DNA of 64,000 nucleotides from an uncultured Oscillospiraceae bacterium (GTDB lineage: Bacteria; Bacillota; Clostridia; Oscillospirales; Oscillospiraceae): assembly GCA_947599925.1 (NCBI GenBank), contig CANQFT010000002.1:124001-188000 (forward strand), written 5' to 3'. Position numbers and translations under genes: made by a program. Below, one piece after another: positions 22,162 through 31,723 of the stretch. The notes beneath the pieces were generated by a model. It saw only the letters and a list, made by a program, of their open reading frames with translations, ran no database searches and was not told where the DNA came from. The first letter of the stretch is position 1. Each line of letters starts with the position of its first letter.

Positions 22162-24336
22162 ATGGCCTTCGCCTATTTCCCGGCTGTGGCTGTGCTGGCC
22201 GGGGTACTCTGGTTCGCGGTCTACTATATCTCCATCCTCCGGCCCCGGAGGGGGACGCTGGACTGGATCGCCCTGCAGGAGCGCCAGCCCTTTGCCTTCG
22301 CGGTCAAACGGCACAGGATGGACCGGGCCGACGCCCTGTCCGCGCTGGTCATCACCGCCGCCTACGCCGCGACCGCCTTTTTCTCCCTGGGGTCCACGGT
22401 GGCCCCGGACTACCAAAGGGCCGCCGACCTCGCCGGGCAGAGCTATACCCTGGAGATCCAGGGCGAGGCGGTGTATGTCGCCAAGATATGGCACTACGCC
22501 CTGCTGGGCACCGGGGGCTACGATCTGGCGGTGAGCGAGAACGGGGAGGACTATTACACCCTGTGGACCACCGTCCAGACCGACCAGCAGGGCCGGGCCC
22601 AGACGTCGTATTACTGGGCGGTGGCCGGGGACCTTGGGCCCAGCTACGCCCTGCCCCAGAGCAACGACCACATCCTCAAGTGGAACGAGACCGTCCCCAC
22701 AAACCCCCAGCGGGTGAAGTATCTGCGCCTCTCCGGCAGGGCGGACAAGGGGCTTTTGCAGCTGGGCAAGCTGATATTGCTGGACGAAAACGGCGCGCCC
22801 ATCCGGGCCCACTGGACCCTGGCCGGAGGCGGGCCGCTCCCCCAGGAGCTGGACTACGCCCTCACGGTGGACGACACGGTGCCAGAGGCCATCTCCTGGC
22901 GCAACAGCGGGTACTTTGACGAGATCTACCACCCCCGCACCGCCCTGGAGCACATCGAGGGGGTCTATCCCTTTGAGAACACCCATCCGCCCCTGGGCAA
23001 GCTCATCATCGCCCTGGGCATCCGGCTGTTTGGCGCGACGCCCTTTGGCTGGCGGTTCATGGGGACCCTCTTTGGGGTGCTCATGGTGCCCCTGTTCTAC
23101 CTCTTTTTGAAGAACATCTTCGGCAAGCGGGCTGTGGCGGTGTGCGGCACGGTCCTGCTGGCCACGGAGTTTATGCACCTGACCCAGACCCGCATCGCCA
23201 CCATCGACACCTACGGGGTGTTCTTCATCCTGCTGGCCTATCTGTTCTTCTACCGCTGGCTCACCGCCCCCGCCACCCCAGACAGGAGGGGCAGGGTCCA
23301 CCAGGGCTACGGCCAGCTGGCCCTCAGCGGGCTCTTCTGGGGCGTGGGCTGCGCGTGCAAGTGGACGGTGGTCTACGCCGGTGTGGGGCTGGCGGCGCTG
23401 TACCTCATCCACATGGTCCTGCGCATCCGCGCCTGGCCCAAGGACCAGCGGGGCCGGAAGGCGGGGCTGGGGCGCTGGCTGTGGGCCACGCTGGGGGTGA
23501 GCGCGGCGTTCTTTCTGGCAGTCCCCGCGGCGGTCTACACCCTGTCCTACCTCCCCTACGCCCAGGCCGCGGGGGATCCCACCCTCCAAGGCGTGCTGGA
23601 CGAGATGTGGCGCAACCAGGTCCATATGCTCACCTATCACAGCGGCGTCCACTCCTACCACCCCTACGCCTCGCGCTGGTATCAGTGGTTGGTGGACGCC
23701 AGGCCCATCCTCTACTACAACAAGGGGCTGGCCGGCGGCATGGTGGAGAAGTTCTCCGCTTTGACCAACCCGCTGACCACCTGGCTGGGGCTCTTTGCCG
23801 TGACGGTATGTCTGGCGCGGTGCGTGGAGCGGCGCTGGGCCAGGCTGGCGCTGGTCTGGGGCGTGGGGTTCGGATGCTGCGGGGCGTGCCTCTTGGTGGG
23901 CCGCGTGGAGAACGGGCCCTTCGACCCCGCCCTCTCCGCCGGAGAGCTGGGGACCCGGCTGCTGGTCATGGGGCTGTGTCTGGCGGTCTGGCTGGCGGCG
24001 GCCAGCGCCGTGGCGCTGCTGGCGGACGCCAGGCCCTCGGCGCGGGCGGTGTTTCTGTCCGTGGGGTTTGGGGCCCAGTTTTTGCCCTGGGTGTTCATTG
24101 GGCGGGTCACGTTCGCCTACCACTACTTCCCCTCCATGCTGTTCGCCCTCCTGGCCATCTGCGCGCTCTTTGACGATCTGATGGAGTGCCCCAGGGCCCG
24201 GTGGCGGTGGCCGGTGTACGGCGTGACGGCGGCGTCGGCGGGGCTGTACGCCATGTTTTACCCCTATCTCACGGGGCTTCCCATGCCCACGTGGTATTTT
24301 ACCAGCTTCCTGCGGTTTTTGCCCAGCTGGGTCTGA
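22162..24336 (+). CDS. Phospholipid-carrier dependent glycosyltransferase (PMT family-like)
   Basis: 724 aa multi-TM; YFDEIYHPRTALEHIEG...THPPLGKLIIALGI typical PMT motif. Confidence 0.8.
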   Translation: MAFAYFPAVAVLAGVLWFAVYYISILRPRRGTLDWIALQERQPFAFAVKRHRMDRADALSALVITAAYAATAFFSLGSTVAPDYQRAADLAGQSYTLEIQGEAVYVAKIWHYALLGTGGYDLAVSENGEDYYTLWTTVQTDQQGRAQTSYYWAVAGDLGPSYALPQSNDHILKWNETVPTNPQRVKYLRLSGRADKGLLQLGKLILLDENGAPIRAHWTLAGGGPLPQELDYALTVDDTVPEAISWRNSGYFDEIYHPRTALEHIEGVYPFENTHPPLGKLIIALGIRLFGATPFGWRFMGTLFGVLMVPLFYLFLKNIFGKRAVAVCGTVLLATEFMHLTQTRIATIDTYGVFFILLAYLFFYRWLTAPATPDRRGRVHQGYGQLALSGLFWGVGCACKWTVVYAGVGLAALYLIHMVLRIRAWPKDQRGRKAGLGRWLWATLGVSAAFFLAVPAAVYTLSYLPYAQAAGDPTLQGVLDEMWRNQVHMLTYHSGVHSYHPYASRWYQWLVDARPILYYNKGLAGGMVEKFSALTNPLTTWLGLFAVTVCLARCVERRWARLALVWGVGFGCCGACLLVGRVENGPFDPALSAGELGTRLLVMGLCLAVWLAAASAVALLADARPSARAVFLSVGFGAQFLPWVFIGRVTFAYHYFPSMLFALLAICALFDDLMECPRARWRWPVYGVTAASAGLYAMFYPYLTGLPMPTWYFTSFLRFLPSWV

Positions 24337-24365
24337 GCGGGGACGCGGAAAGGAGCGATGAGGCT

Positions 24366-25178
24366 GTGTTTTTGGGCGATACGCACACCCACTCCCGCTG
24401 TTCGCCGGACGGGCGCTTCTCCATGGCGGAGATGGCGCGGGCGGCGGCGGAGAACGGGGTGAGCGATCTCTGGCTCACCGACCACTGCGATCTGCTGGAC
24501 CTGAACGGCGTGTTTACCCCGCGCTACGACTGGGCGCCCTGCCGGGCAGATCACGAGGAGGCGCGGCGCGGGGCTCCGCCGGGGCTCGCCCTCCACAGGG
24601 GCGTGGAGCTGGGCGAGGCCTACGAGGACCCCGCCGCCGCCAGAGCCATTCTGGCCGCCGAGCCGGAGTTGGACTTCGTGATCGGCTCGGTCCACAACTT
24701 CCGGGTCATCATGGGCAAGCGGGACTTCTACAACGCCGATTACGGCGATCTGGACGCCTGCCACCGGGCGCTGGAGGACTATCTGGGCTCGCTGGAGGCG
24801 CTGGCCGGTCTGCCCGACTGCTACGACACCCTGGCCCACATCCTCTATCCCCTGCGGTACATGGAGCGGGCCGGGCACCGGGTCTCCCTGTTCACCGGGG
24901 ACTATCCCCAGCGGCTGGAGGGGATACTGCGGACGGTGGCCCAGCAGGGCAAGGCCCTGGAGGTGAACACCTGGCGGGGCAGGACGGTGGCGGAGTGGGA
25001 GCCGATCCTGCGGCTGTTCAAGGCCGTGGGCGGGGAGTACGTCACCGTGGGCTCCGACTCCCACGACCTGGAACACATCGGCGCCGGCGTCCGGGAGAGC
25101 TATGAACTGCTGCGGGTCTGCGGCTACCGCTACACCGCGGTCTATGAGGGGCGAGAGCCCAAAATGGAGGCGATCTGA
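24366..25178 (+). CDS. PHP-domain histidinol-phosphatase-like protein (start approximate)
   Basis: FLGDTHTHSRCSPDG...LTDHCD. Confidence 0.82.
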   Translation: MFLGDTHTHSRCSPDGRFSMAEMARAAAENGVSDLWLTDHCDLLDLNGVFTPRYDWAPCRADHEEARRGAPPGLALHRGVELGEAYEDPAAARAILAAEPELDFVIGSVHNFRVIMGKRDFYNADYGDLDACHRALEDYLGSLEALAGLPDCYDTLAHILYPLRYMERAGHRVSLFTGDYPQRLEGILRTVAQQGKALEVNTWRGRTVAEWEPILRLFKAVGGEYVTVGSDSHDLEHIGAGVRESYELLRVCGYRYTAVYEGREPKMEAI

Positions 25179-25179
25179 C

Positions 25180-25638
25180 ATGGAAAACAACAACGTCACC
25201 GTGGCTCTGGGCTGTGACCACGGGGGCTTCCCCTTGAAGGAGCGGCTGAAGGCCCATCTGCTCCAGCGGGGCATCCCCTGCCAGGACTTCGGCTGCCACA
25301 GCACGGACAGCTGCGACTACCCCATCTTTGGCGAACAGGCCGCCAGAGCGGTGGCCTCCGGGCAGTGCCGGTTCGGTGTGGTGGTGTGTACCACGGGCAT
25401 CGGCATCTCCATCACCGCCAACAAGGTCCGCGGGATCCGCTGTGCCCTGTGCCACGAGCCCTGGAGCGCCAAGATGACCCGCCGCCACAACGACGCCAAT
25501 ATGCTGGCCCTGGGCGCGGAGGTCACGGGGCCCAGTCTGGCCGTGGAGATCCTGGACGCCTTTTTGGACACGTCCTTCGAGGGCGGACGGCACCAGAGGC
25601 GGGTGGATCTGATCGCCGATGTGGAGGCCAGGGAGTGA
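25180..25638 (+). CDS. rpiB: Ribose-5-phosphate isomerase B
   Basis: VALGCDHGGFPLKE...CTTGIGISITANKVRGIRCALC. Confidence 0.93.
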   Translation: MENNNVTVALGCDHGGFPLKERLKAHLLQRGIPCQDFGCHSTDSCDYPIFGEQAARAVASGQCRFGVVVCTTGIGISITANKVRGIRCALCHEPWSAKMTRRHNDANMLALGAEVTGPSLAVEILDAFLDTSFEGGRHQRRVDLIADVEARE

Positions 25639-25723
25639 CCCCGCCCGGAACGTGGGGCGGAACTTTTTTCACGCGGCCTACGTCTAAAAAGACGCGGCAG
25701 GATACAACCATACCAAAGGAGAG

Positions 25724-26698
25724 ATGACGATGAAAAAAGCCCTTGCGCTGACCCTGGCCCTGGCCCTGGCGGTCTGTCTGACCGCGCCTGTGCTGGCGGC
25801 GGACACAGAGGAGACCCAGGCCCCGCCCCTCGTCCTGGTGCCCAACCCGCCGGCGGACTGGCCCGACGGCGTTCAGACCGACAGCGGCATCGCCCTGATC
25901 GACGCTCTGCCCCAGCCGGAGGACGCCATGTACATCCCCATTCCGCACCACTTTGTGGGGGAGGTCACGGTGAACGGCACGGCCCTGGACCTGTCCGGCA
26001 TCCCCGGCGCCCCCAGCGGCTATCTGCCCATGCGGGCCATCTGCGAGGCCATGGACGCCTATGTGAGTTGGGAGAATGAGATCGGCACCGCGGTGTTCCT
26101 GGTGGACGGGCACGACATCGAGGTGGATCTGACCGATCTGACGGTCCGGCTGGACTTTGAGCCGGTGGAGGATACGACGGCCTATTTTGACCCGGCGGGT
26201 TACACCTATCTGCCCGCCGCCTTCCTGGACTCCTTCCAGCACGTCCGGGTAGACGTTCTCCCCGAGCTCTCCTCCGTCCACTATGACATCGACTCCAACG
26301 TCTTTTCCGACGAAGAGCGCGTGGCCAACGCCATCTTGGAGGCCGCCCAGGCCAGCGCCATGCTCCAGCTGGACGAGGCCACGCTGGCCGACCACTACGG
26401 CTTCCACATGGACATCTATGACGCCCTGGCCGCCTATCAGCCCATGATGAGCGCCCAGCCCACCACCGTGATCATCGCCGCGGTGAAGGAGGGGCAGATG
26501 GACGCCGCCAAAGCGGATATGCAGGCCTATCTGGACGCCGTTAAGCCCACCCTGGGCTTCTACCCCGCCACCGCCGAGGCCATTGAGCGGGCCCAAGTGG
26601 TGGAGGGCGGCGACGGCGTACACCTGATGCTGGTGGCCACCTGGGAGAGCAACGACCAGGCCGTGGAGCTCTTCCAGCAGGCCTTCCCCGCCCAGTAA
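25724..26698 (+). CDS. Secreted stalk-domain (copper amine oxidase N-like) protein
   Basis: Signal peptide; YLPMRAICEAMDAYVSWENE. Confidence 0.7.
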   Translation: MTMKKALALTLALALAVCLTAPVLAADTEETQAPPLVLVPNPPADWPDGVQTDSGIALIDALPQPEDAMYIPIPHHFVGEVTVNGTALDLSGIPGAPSGYLPMRAICEAMDAYVSWENEIGTAVFLVDGHDIEVDLTDLTVRLDFEPVEDTTAYFDPAGYTYLPAAFLDSFQHVRVDVLPELSSVHYDIDSNVFSDEERVANAILEAAQASAMLQLDEATLADHYGFHMDIYDALAAYQPMMSAQPTTVIIAAVKEGQMDAAKADMQAYLDAVKPTLGFYPATAEAIERAQVVEGGDGVHLMLVATWESNDQAVELFQQAFPAQ

Positions 26699-26712
26699 GA
26701 GACCCACTGCGA

Positions 26713-26750
26713 AAAGAGGCGGCGGGGGCAAGAGGCCCCGCCGCCTTTTT
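26713..26750 (+). terminator. Rho-independent terminator
   Basis: aggcggcgggg-caagag-gccccgccgccttttt. Confidence 0.85.
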
Positions 26751-26831
26751 GTGCAAGTTTTCTATTGACTTTGGACCTGGGCGTGGTATACTTCCTTTGA
26801 ATCGTGGAAACGAATACCAAAAAAGGGGTGT

Positions 26832-27350
26832 GTGATCATGGAAAAGAAGGTATTTGAACTGCTCAACGACCAGATCAACAAGGAGTTCTACTCCGCCTAC
26901 CTCTACCTGGACATGGCCAACTTCTACTCCAAGCGGGGTCTGGACGGCTTTGCCAACTGGTATGAGATCCAGGCCAAGGAGGAACAGGACCACGCCTTGC
27001 TGATCTATCAGTATCTGCACAACAACGGCCAGGACGTGACCCTGGGCGCCATCGCGAAGCCCGACAAGGTGTTCCAGACGCTGATGGACCCGCTGAAGGC
27101 CGCCCATGAGCACGAGCAGTATGTCACCAGCCTCATCAACGCCATCTACGCCGCCGCCATGGCCGTCAACGACTACCGCACCACCCAGTTCCTGGACTGG
27201 TTCATCAAGGAACAGGGCGAGGAGGAGAAGAACTCCGGCGATATGATCACCAAGATGGAGCTCTTCGGGGACGACGCCAAGGCCCTCTATATGCTCAACT
27301 CCGAGCTGGCCGGGCGGGTCTACTCCGCCCCCTCCCTGGTGCTGGACTGA
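26832..27350 (+). CDS. Ferritin
   Basis: LLNDQINKEFYSAYLYLDMANFY; promoter TTGACT(26765)-16-TATACT(26787). Confidence 0.93.
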   Translation: MIMEKKVFELLNDQINKEFYSAYLYLDMANFYSKRGLDGFANWYEIQAKEEQDHALLIYQYLHNNGQDVTLGAIAKPDKVFQTLMDPLKAAHEHEQYVTSLINAIYAAAMAVNDYRTTQFLDWFIKEQGEEEKNSGDMITKMELFGDDAKALYMLNSELAGRVYSAPSLVLD

Positions 27351-27374
27351 CCGCTCCGCCAAAGAAATACGCGC

Positions 27375-27410
27375 AAAAAGAGACTGGCCGTTGGGCCAGT
27401 CTCTTTTTGC
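27375..27410 (+). terminator. Rho-independent terminator
   Basis: aaaaagagactggcc-gttg-ggccagtctcttttt. Confidence 0.9.
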
Positions 27411-27498
27411 ATCTGTCAAAGAGGCGGCGAGGCCGCTTCTTTGGCGATTTTTTGTGGCCCGCCGCGGCGCGGAACTCTGCGGGGTTTTTTGACAAGGC

Positions 27499-28314
27499 TC
27501 ACAGTCCCAGGAGCCGCCGGGCGTTGCCGCCCAGCACCAGGCGTTTTTCCGCCGGGGAGAGCAACGGGTCCAGGGTCACGCCGCCCACATACATATAGGG
27601 GTTGCAGACGGGGTAGTCGGTGCCAAAGAGGATCTTCTCCGGCCCCACCTCGTCCAACAGGGCCCGGAGGACGCCGTGGCGAAAGAGGCCGGTGCCCGCC
27701 AGGTCCAGGCAGAAGCGGGGGCTCCGCTTCAGGCGGCGGATGTGCCGGGCCACCTCCGGGGCCTCCCCCGGATGGGCAAAGACGATGGTGACGCCCGTGT
27801 GGGCCTGGGCCATGGCGTCCATGGCGTCCTCCCCCATGGAGTGGATGCTCACCACCATGCCCAGCTCCGCCGCCCCGTCCAGCAACTTGCCAAAGCCGGG
27901 GCAGGCGTAGTCCTCCCAGCCGTGGTAGTAGGGCACCAGTTCCCCGATGAGGGTCACGCCCTGGGCCCGGAGGCGCTCCATCTCGGCCAGGGACTGGGGC
28001 ACAAAGTCCGGGTGGACCATCATGCCGGGAATGTAGGCCCCGCCGTAGCGCTGCCGGAGGGCGAGCATATCCTGGTTGCAGGCGTGGATCACGTCCCACC
28101 AGGAGAGGTCCTGGGGCTTGACCCCCTGCTCCTCCGCCACGGACTCGCGGGTGCGGATGACCGAGCCGCAAAAGCGGCCGATGCCCACGCCGGCCAGATC
28201 GGAGACCACGCCGTCCACGCTCATGGCGCAGTGGTCCTTGTAGCGGCAGATGTTGTCCCCGTCCCGCAGAAAGGGATGGGTGTGAAAGTCAATGATCTCG
28301 TAGTCCACGCGCAA
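27499..28314 (-). CDS. Amidohydrolase family protein
   Basis: YEIIDFHTHPF...LFGTDYPVCNPYMY. Confidence 0.85.
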   Translation of the reverse strand: MRVDYEIIDFHTHPFLRDGDNICRYKDHCAMSVDGVVSDLAGVGIGRFCGSVIRTRESVAEEQGVKPQDLSWWDVIHACNQDMLALRQRYGGAYIPGMMVHPDFVPQSLAEMERLRAQGVTLIGELVPYYHGWEDYACPGFGKLLDGAAELGMVVSIHSMGEDAMDAMAQAHTGVTIVFAHPGEAPEVARHIRRLKRSPRFCLDLAGTGLFRHGVLRALLDEVGPEKILFGTDYPVCNPYMYVGGVTLDPLLSPAEKRLVLGGNARRLLGL

Positions 28315-28348
28315 CCCTCCAGATCCGTCCGCCGGGGCCTGTCGGCGA

Positions 28349-28379
28349 CAAAAAGACGCGCCCCGGCGCGTCTTTTTAT
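28349..28379. terminator. Terminator hairpin
   Basis: aaaaagacgcgcc-ccggcgcgtcttttt. Confidence 0.75.
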
Positions 28380-29533
28380 CGCACTTCCCAGCCCCGCTCC
28401 TTGTGGTATGCCTCTTTTTCCGTATACATCCTGCCGTCGGCCAGGACGATCAGCTCAGGCAGGTCGTATTTCTTGCCAAAGGACTTGCCCACCGACATAT
28501 GGCAGACCAGGCCCTTGTGACGGGTGCGGTTTTCGATGTTGATGAGCTCGATGGCCTTTTGCCACTGTTCCAGCTTGACGTCCAGCACGGCGGGGTCATC
28601 GGTGTCCACCACCAGCAAAAATTCGTCCCCGCCGATGCGGAAGCCGTGGCAGTTGTCGTCCAGCAGGCCATGGAGACTCTCCGCGCAACGGCGCAACAGC
28701 AGATCCCCCTGCTCGTGGCCGCCGTCGTCGTTGACCCGCTTCAGGCCGTCCACGTCGAAGAAGAGCACGCCCACGGTCTCATCGCCCTGGACGGGGGTTT
28801 TCAGGTACTGGTTGTAGATGTTTTGGTTGTAGAGGTTGGTGAGAGCGTCCATCTGGCTCATCTGCATGACCTTGACCTGGGTGTCGATGTTCTCTTCGCC
28901 CTTGCGGGTCACGGTGAGGATCAGCCGACCCAACAGCGCGGTGATCAACAGCCACGGGACGGACACGAACATGATCACCCCAAAGACCCCTGTGGTCATC
29001 ACGCCGGGGCTGTTTTCCACGGCGGGGACGAGCAGCATCTCCCGGCCCCAGGCGCTGGAGATCAGAAAGCGCAGGAACTCGCTGTCCCAGAGGCCCATGG
29101 CACAGCCCAGCGGCGGCGTCACCGCCACGCACAGGCACGAGCCCACGATGGCCAGGCAGGACAGGCGGCGGGAGTTATACTGCGCGGCCAACAGCATGGG
29201 CAGCACGCACAGCGGCGCCGAGAACAAAAACAGGCACAGGGACATGATGAAAGTCATGGCGCAGACACAGAAGAGGATGGCGTACTTGCTGCGGGGGTCG
29301 CCCGACAGCTTGCTGCTCCCCGCCAGCACCTGGGGCACGGCGCTGCACACGGTGCTGATCACCGCGCAGAAGCGCATGACGTTCTTTTCCAGGTGAAAGA
29401 CGTTGATCTCGTTGAGGACCAGGCAGAGGAACATACCCGCCAGGCCAATTTGCAGAGCGGCGGCCACATAGCGGTTGGGCCGGCGGTCGTTTTGCTCGGT
29501 ACGCAGGGCGTTGATGTCGTCAAAGGCGAACAC
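28376..29533 (-). CDS. Membrane GGDEF-domain diguanylate cyclase-like protein
   Basis: GVLFFDVDGLKRVND...GFRIGGDEFLLVV (GGDEF). Confidence 0.88.
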   Translation of the reverse strand: MFAFDDINALRTEQNDRRPNRYVAAALQIGLAGMFLCLVLNEINVFHLEKNVMRFCAVISTVCSAVPQVLAGSSKLSGDPRSKYAILFCVCAMTFIMSLCLFLFSAPLCVLPMLLAAQYNSRRLSCLAIVGSCLCVAVTPPLGCAMGLWDSEFLRFLISSAWGREMLLVPAVENSPGVMTTGVFGVIMFVSVPWLLITALLGRLILTVTRKGEENIDTQVKVMQMSQMDALTNLYNQNIYNQYLKTPVQGDETVGVLFFDVDGLKRVNDDGGHEQGDLLLRRCAESLHGLLDDNCHGFRIGGDEFLLVVDTDDPAVLDVKLEQWQKAIELINIENRTRHKGLVCHMSVGKSFGKKYDLPELIVLADGRMYTEKEAYHKERGWEVR

Positions 29534-29647
29534 GGGCCATTCCTCCTTTCCCCTATATTACCTCAATTTTATAGTTTATCACACTTTTTCTCCTTTGGCA
29601 AGAGAAACCTTCGCCGCGGGGCGGCGAGGGAAGCGGGGGCGGATCAC

Positions 29648-29680
29648 AAAAAAGGAGCACCCCCCAGGCGCTCCTTTTTG
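29648..29680. terminator. Terminator hairpin
   Basis: aaaaaaggagc-accccccag-gcgctccttttt. Confidence 0.65.
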
Positions 29681-29697
29681 TGGCGTAAAAATAAAAG

Positions 29698-29952
29698 TCA
29701 ATGCCGCGGCCGCTGTTCCCGGAGTTCTCGTTCCATCGCCTCAACAACAACGGACATCGGGACCCCCATGGCGGTGCTGAGCCGGTACAGGGTCTCCAGC
29801 GTGGGCTTGCGCTCGCCGCGCTCGATGGCGCTCAGATGGGTGCGCCCAATGGCGGCCAGGCCGCTTAAGACCTCCTGGGAAAGACCCTTGCTCTGTCGAA
29901 ATTGCGCGATCACACGTCCCACCAAAACGGGGTCAAGCTGCTGCTCGCTCAT
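29698..29952 (-). CDS. XRE-family HTH regulator
   Basis: MSEQQLDPVLVGRVIAQFRQSKGLSQEVLSGLAAIGRTHLSAIERGERKPTLETLYRLS. Confidence 0.88.
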   Translation of the reverse strand: MSEQQLDPVLVGRVIAQFRQSKGLSQEVLSGLAAIGRTHLSAIERGERKPTLETLYRLSTAMGVPMSVVVEAMERELREQRPRH

Positions 29953-30009
29953 ATGCCGCACCCCCCAGGAAAGTGTAGCGCACCTTTTGCCAATATATGA
30001 ATACATATG

Positions 30010-30038
30010 TTGACAATAGAACACAAATGTGTTATCCT
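30010..30038 (+). promoter_or_regulatory. Promoter divergent from XRE gene
   Basis: TTGACA-17-TATCCT; AACACAaaTGTGTT inverted repeat in spacer. Confidence 0.65.
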
Positions 30039-30070
30039 TATCCCTGTAAAGCGGCTGAAAGGTGGTGAGC

Positions 30071-30160
30071 ATGATGAACGGCAAAAGCGGTGGCGGCGGC
30101 CTTGGAACCATCATCATCGGCGTTTTTCTCGCCCTTGTCCTGTTTGCTTTCATTGGCTGA
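30071..30160 (+). CDS. 29-aa single-TM microprotein
   Basis: MMNGKSGGGGLGTIIIGVFLALVLFAFIG; stop overlaps next start (TGATG). Confidence 0.6.
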   Translation: MMNGKSGGGGLGTIIIGVFLALVLFAFIG

Positions 30161-30546
30161 TGGGGAGAAAATTTGGTCCTGACCTCCCCATCGCCCTCAT
30201 CGCCCTGGCGTTATACGGCATAAACCGCTTTACCGCCTGTTTTTCCTCTCTGGCTTGGGTCGGCCCTGTCTTCCGCTTTCACTTCAACGACTATCTCGGG
30301 GCCATCGTGTTTCTGTGCTACGTCAACATCCTGTTTGCGTCATGCCGACGGCCCAAGCTGGTAAAGCTGCCGCCGCTCATGGCTCTCGGCGGGCTCTGCT
30401 CTCTGTTCTGGGAAGGTCTGGCCCCACGGGTATTTCCGCGCTCCACCGGGGACTGGCTGGACTGCGCCGCGTATCTCCTAGGCTGTGTGACCTACTGGGC
30501 TCTGGTTCGAACGTTCAATCAAAAAACAAGGGGAAATTTTACATGA
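30160..30546 (+). CDS. Small polytopic membrane protein
   Basis: MGRKFGPDLPIALIALALYGINRFT...; coupled starts on both sides. Confidence 0.65.
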   Translation: MGRKFGPDLPIALIALALYGINRFTACFSSLAWVGPVFRFHFNDYLGAIVFLCYVNILFASCRRPKLVKLPPLMALGGLCSLFWEGLAPRVFPRSTGDWLDCAAYLLGCVTYWALVRTFNQKTRGNFT

Positions 30547-30701
30547 AAACAACGCTCAAGCGGCTCGTCGCCATCGCGCTCTCTCTGTCACTTTTGGCGT
30601 GTCTGGCCGGGTGTTCATCCAACTCCTACGACGGCGTCCACGACCCCGACGGCTACCTGGGGTACAGCGATGAATTTTGGGAGTGGTCGTGGAACAACTG
30701 A
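30543..30701 (+). CDS. Small lipoprotein
   Basis: MKTTLKRLVAIALSLSLLACLAGCSSNSYDG..WEWSWNN; lipobox LAGC; ATGA overlap. Confidence 0.65.
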   Translation: MKTTLKRLVAIALSLSLLACLAGCSSNSYDGVHDPDGYLGYSDEFWEWSWNN

Positions 30702-30715
30702 TCCTCTTTCGGATA

Positions 30716-30760
30716 TGAAAAAGCACGGCAACTCTACCATGAGAGTTGCCGTGCTTTTTT
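30716..30760. terminator. Rho-independent terminator
   Basis: aaaaagcacggcaactct-accatg-agagttgccgtgctttttt. Confidence 0.9.
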
Positions 30761-30835
30761 GGTGACCCAGCAGGGACTCGAACCCTGGACACCCGCCTTA
30801 AAAGGGCGATGCTCTACCAACTGAGCTACTGGGTC
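30760..30835 (-). tRNA. tRNA-Lys (TTT)
   Basis: GACCCAGTAGCTCAGTTGGTAGAGCATCGCCCTTTTAAGGCGG... CCA encoded. Confidence 0.93.
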
Positions 30836-30838
30836 ATA

Positions 30839-30913
30839 TGGCAGGAGTGGGTGGGATCGAACCACCGGTGCGGGAGTCAAAGTCCCGTGCCTTAACCGCT
30901 TGGCTACACCCCC
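30839..30913 (-). tRNA. tRNA-Gln (TTG)
   Basis: GGGGGTGTAGCCAAGCGGTTAAGGCACGGGACTTTGACTCCCG... CCA. Confidence 0.92.
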
Positions 30914-30967
30914 GTGCGGTGGAAAACGGGAGGCCGGAGCGGAATCTCGCCCCGGCCATCCGCGTTA

Positions 30968-31044
30968 TGGGGTGGGTAATGGGACTCGAACCCACAACAC
31001 CCGGAACCACAATCCGGTGCTCTGCCAGTTGAACTATACCCACC
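30968..31044 (-). tRNA. tRNA-His (GTG)
   Basis: GGTGGGTATAGTTCAACTGGCAGAGCACCGGATTGTGGTTCCGG... with G-1:C73. Confidence 0.93.
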
Positions 31045-31101
31045 ATATTCCGTTTTTACGCCCCCAGGGGCATTGCGCCGGGCACACCTGTCTGGAAAAC
31101 G

Positions 31102-31178
<77 letters not shown>

Positions 31179-31181
31179 ATA

Positions 31182-31255
31182 TGGAGCGGGTGATGGGAAT
31201 CGAACCCACGCGACCAGCTTGGAAGGCTGGGATTCTACCATTGAACTACACCCGC
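31182..31255 (-). tRNA. tRNA-Gly (TCC)
   Basis: GCGGGTGTAGTTCAATGGTAGAATCCCAGCCTTCCAAGCTGG... CCA. Confidence 0.93.
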
Positions 31256-31312
31256 GTCAGGCTGCCCAACACGATGTCAGCCTTGGTATGATACCACACG
31301 CGCCAGGGTTTG

Positions 31313-31723
31313 TCAATATTTTTTGAAAATCAACCGCTTGCTGAAAACGTAGTTCAGCACGATGACCAGGGCGTTGCTGGCCAGCTTGACCGCCGGGCCC
31401 GGTCCCCCCAGCACGTCCACGCACACGAACATCACCGCCAGGTCCAGGAGCCCGGTGAGCCCTCTGGCCGCGGCGAATTTGCCCAGTTCCGGCCAGAGGA
31501 CCGCCGGGCGAAAGCTCCTGGAGCGAAAGACCCAGAGCTTGTTGGTCAGGTAGGCCACCGCCACGGAGAGGACCCAGGCCAGGACGGTGGCGGGCACGTT
31601 GGGCACCGCCAGGAACTGGTAGCAGACCGTGTAGACGATCTGGTTCACCGCCGTGGTGACAACGCCGAATACCACGTAGAGGACGACGCCGCGGTACCGC
31701 TCCCACAGTTCCCTCATCCGCAC
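31313..31723 (-). CDS. GtrA family membrane protein
   Basis: 4-TM, LYVVFGVVTTAVNQIVYTVCY...LTNKLWVF. Confidence 0.85.
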   Translation of the reverse strand: MRMRELWERYRGVVLYVVFGVVTTAVNQIVYTVCYQFLAVPNVPATVLAWVLSVAVAYLTNKLWVFRSRSFRPAVLWPELGKFAAARGLTGLLDLAVMFVCVDVLGGPGPAVKLASNALVIVLNYVFSKRLIFKKY

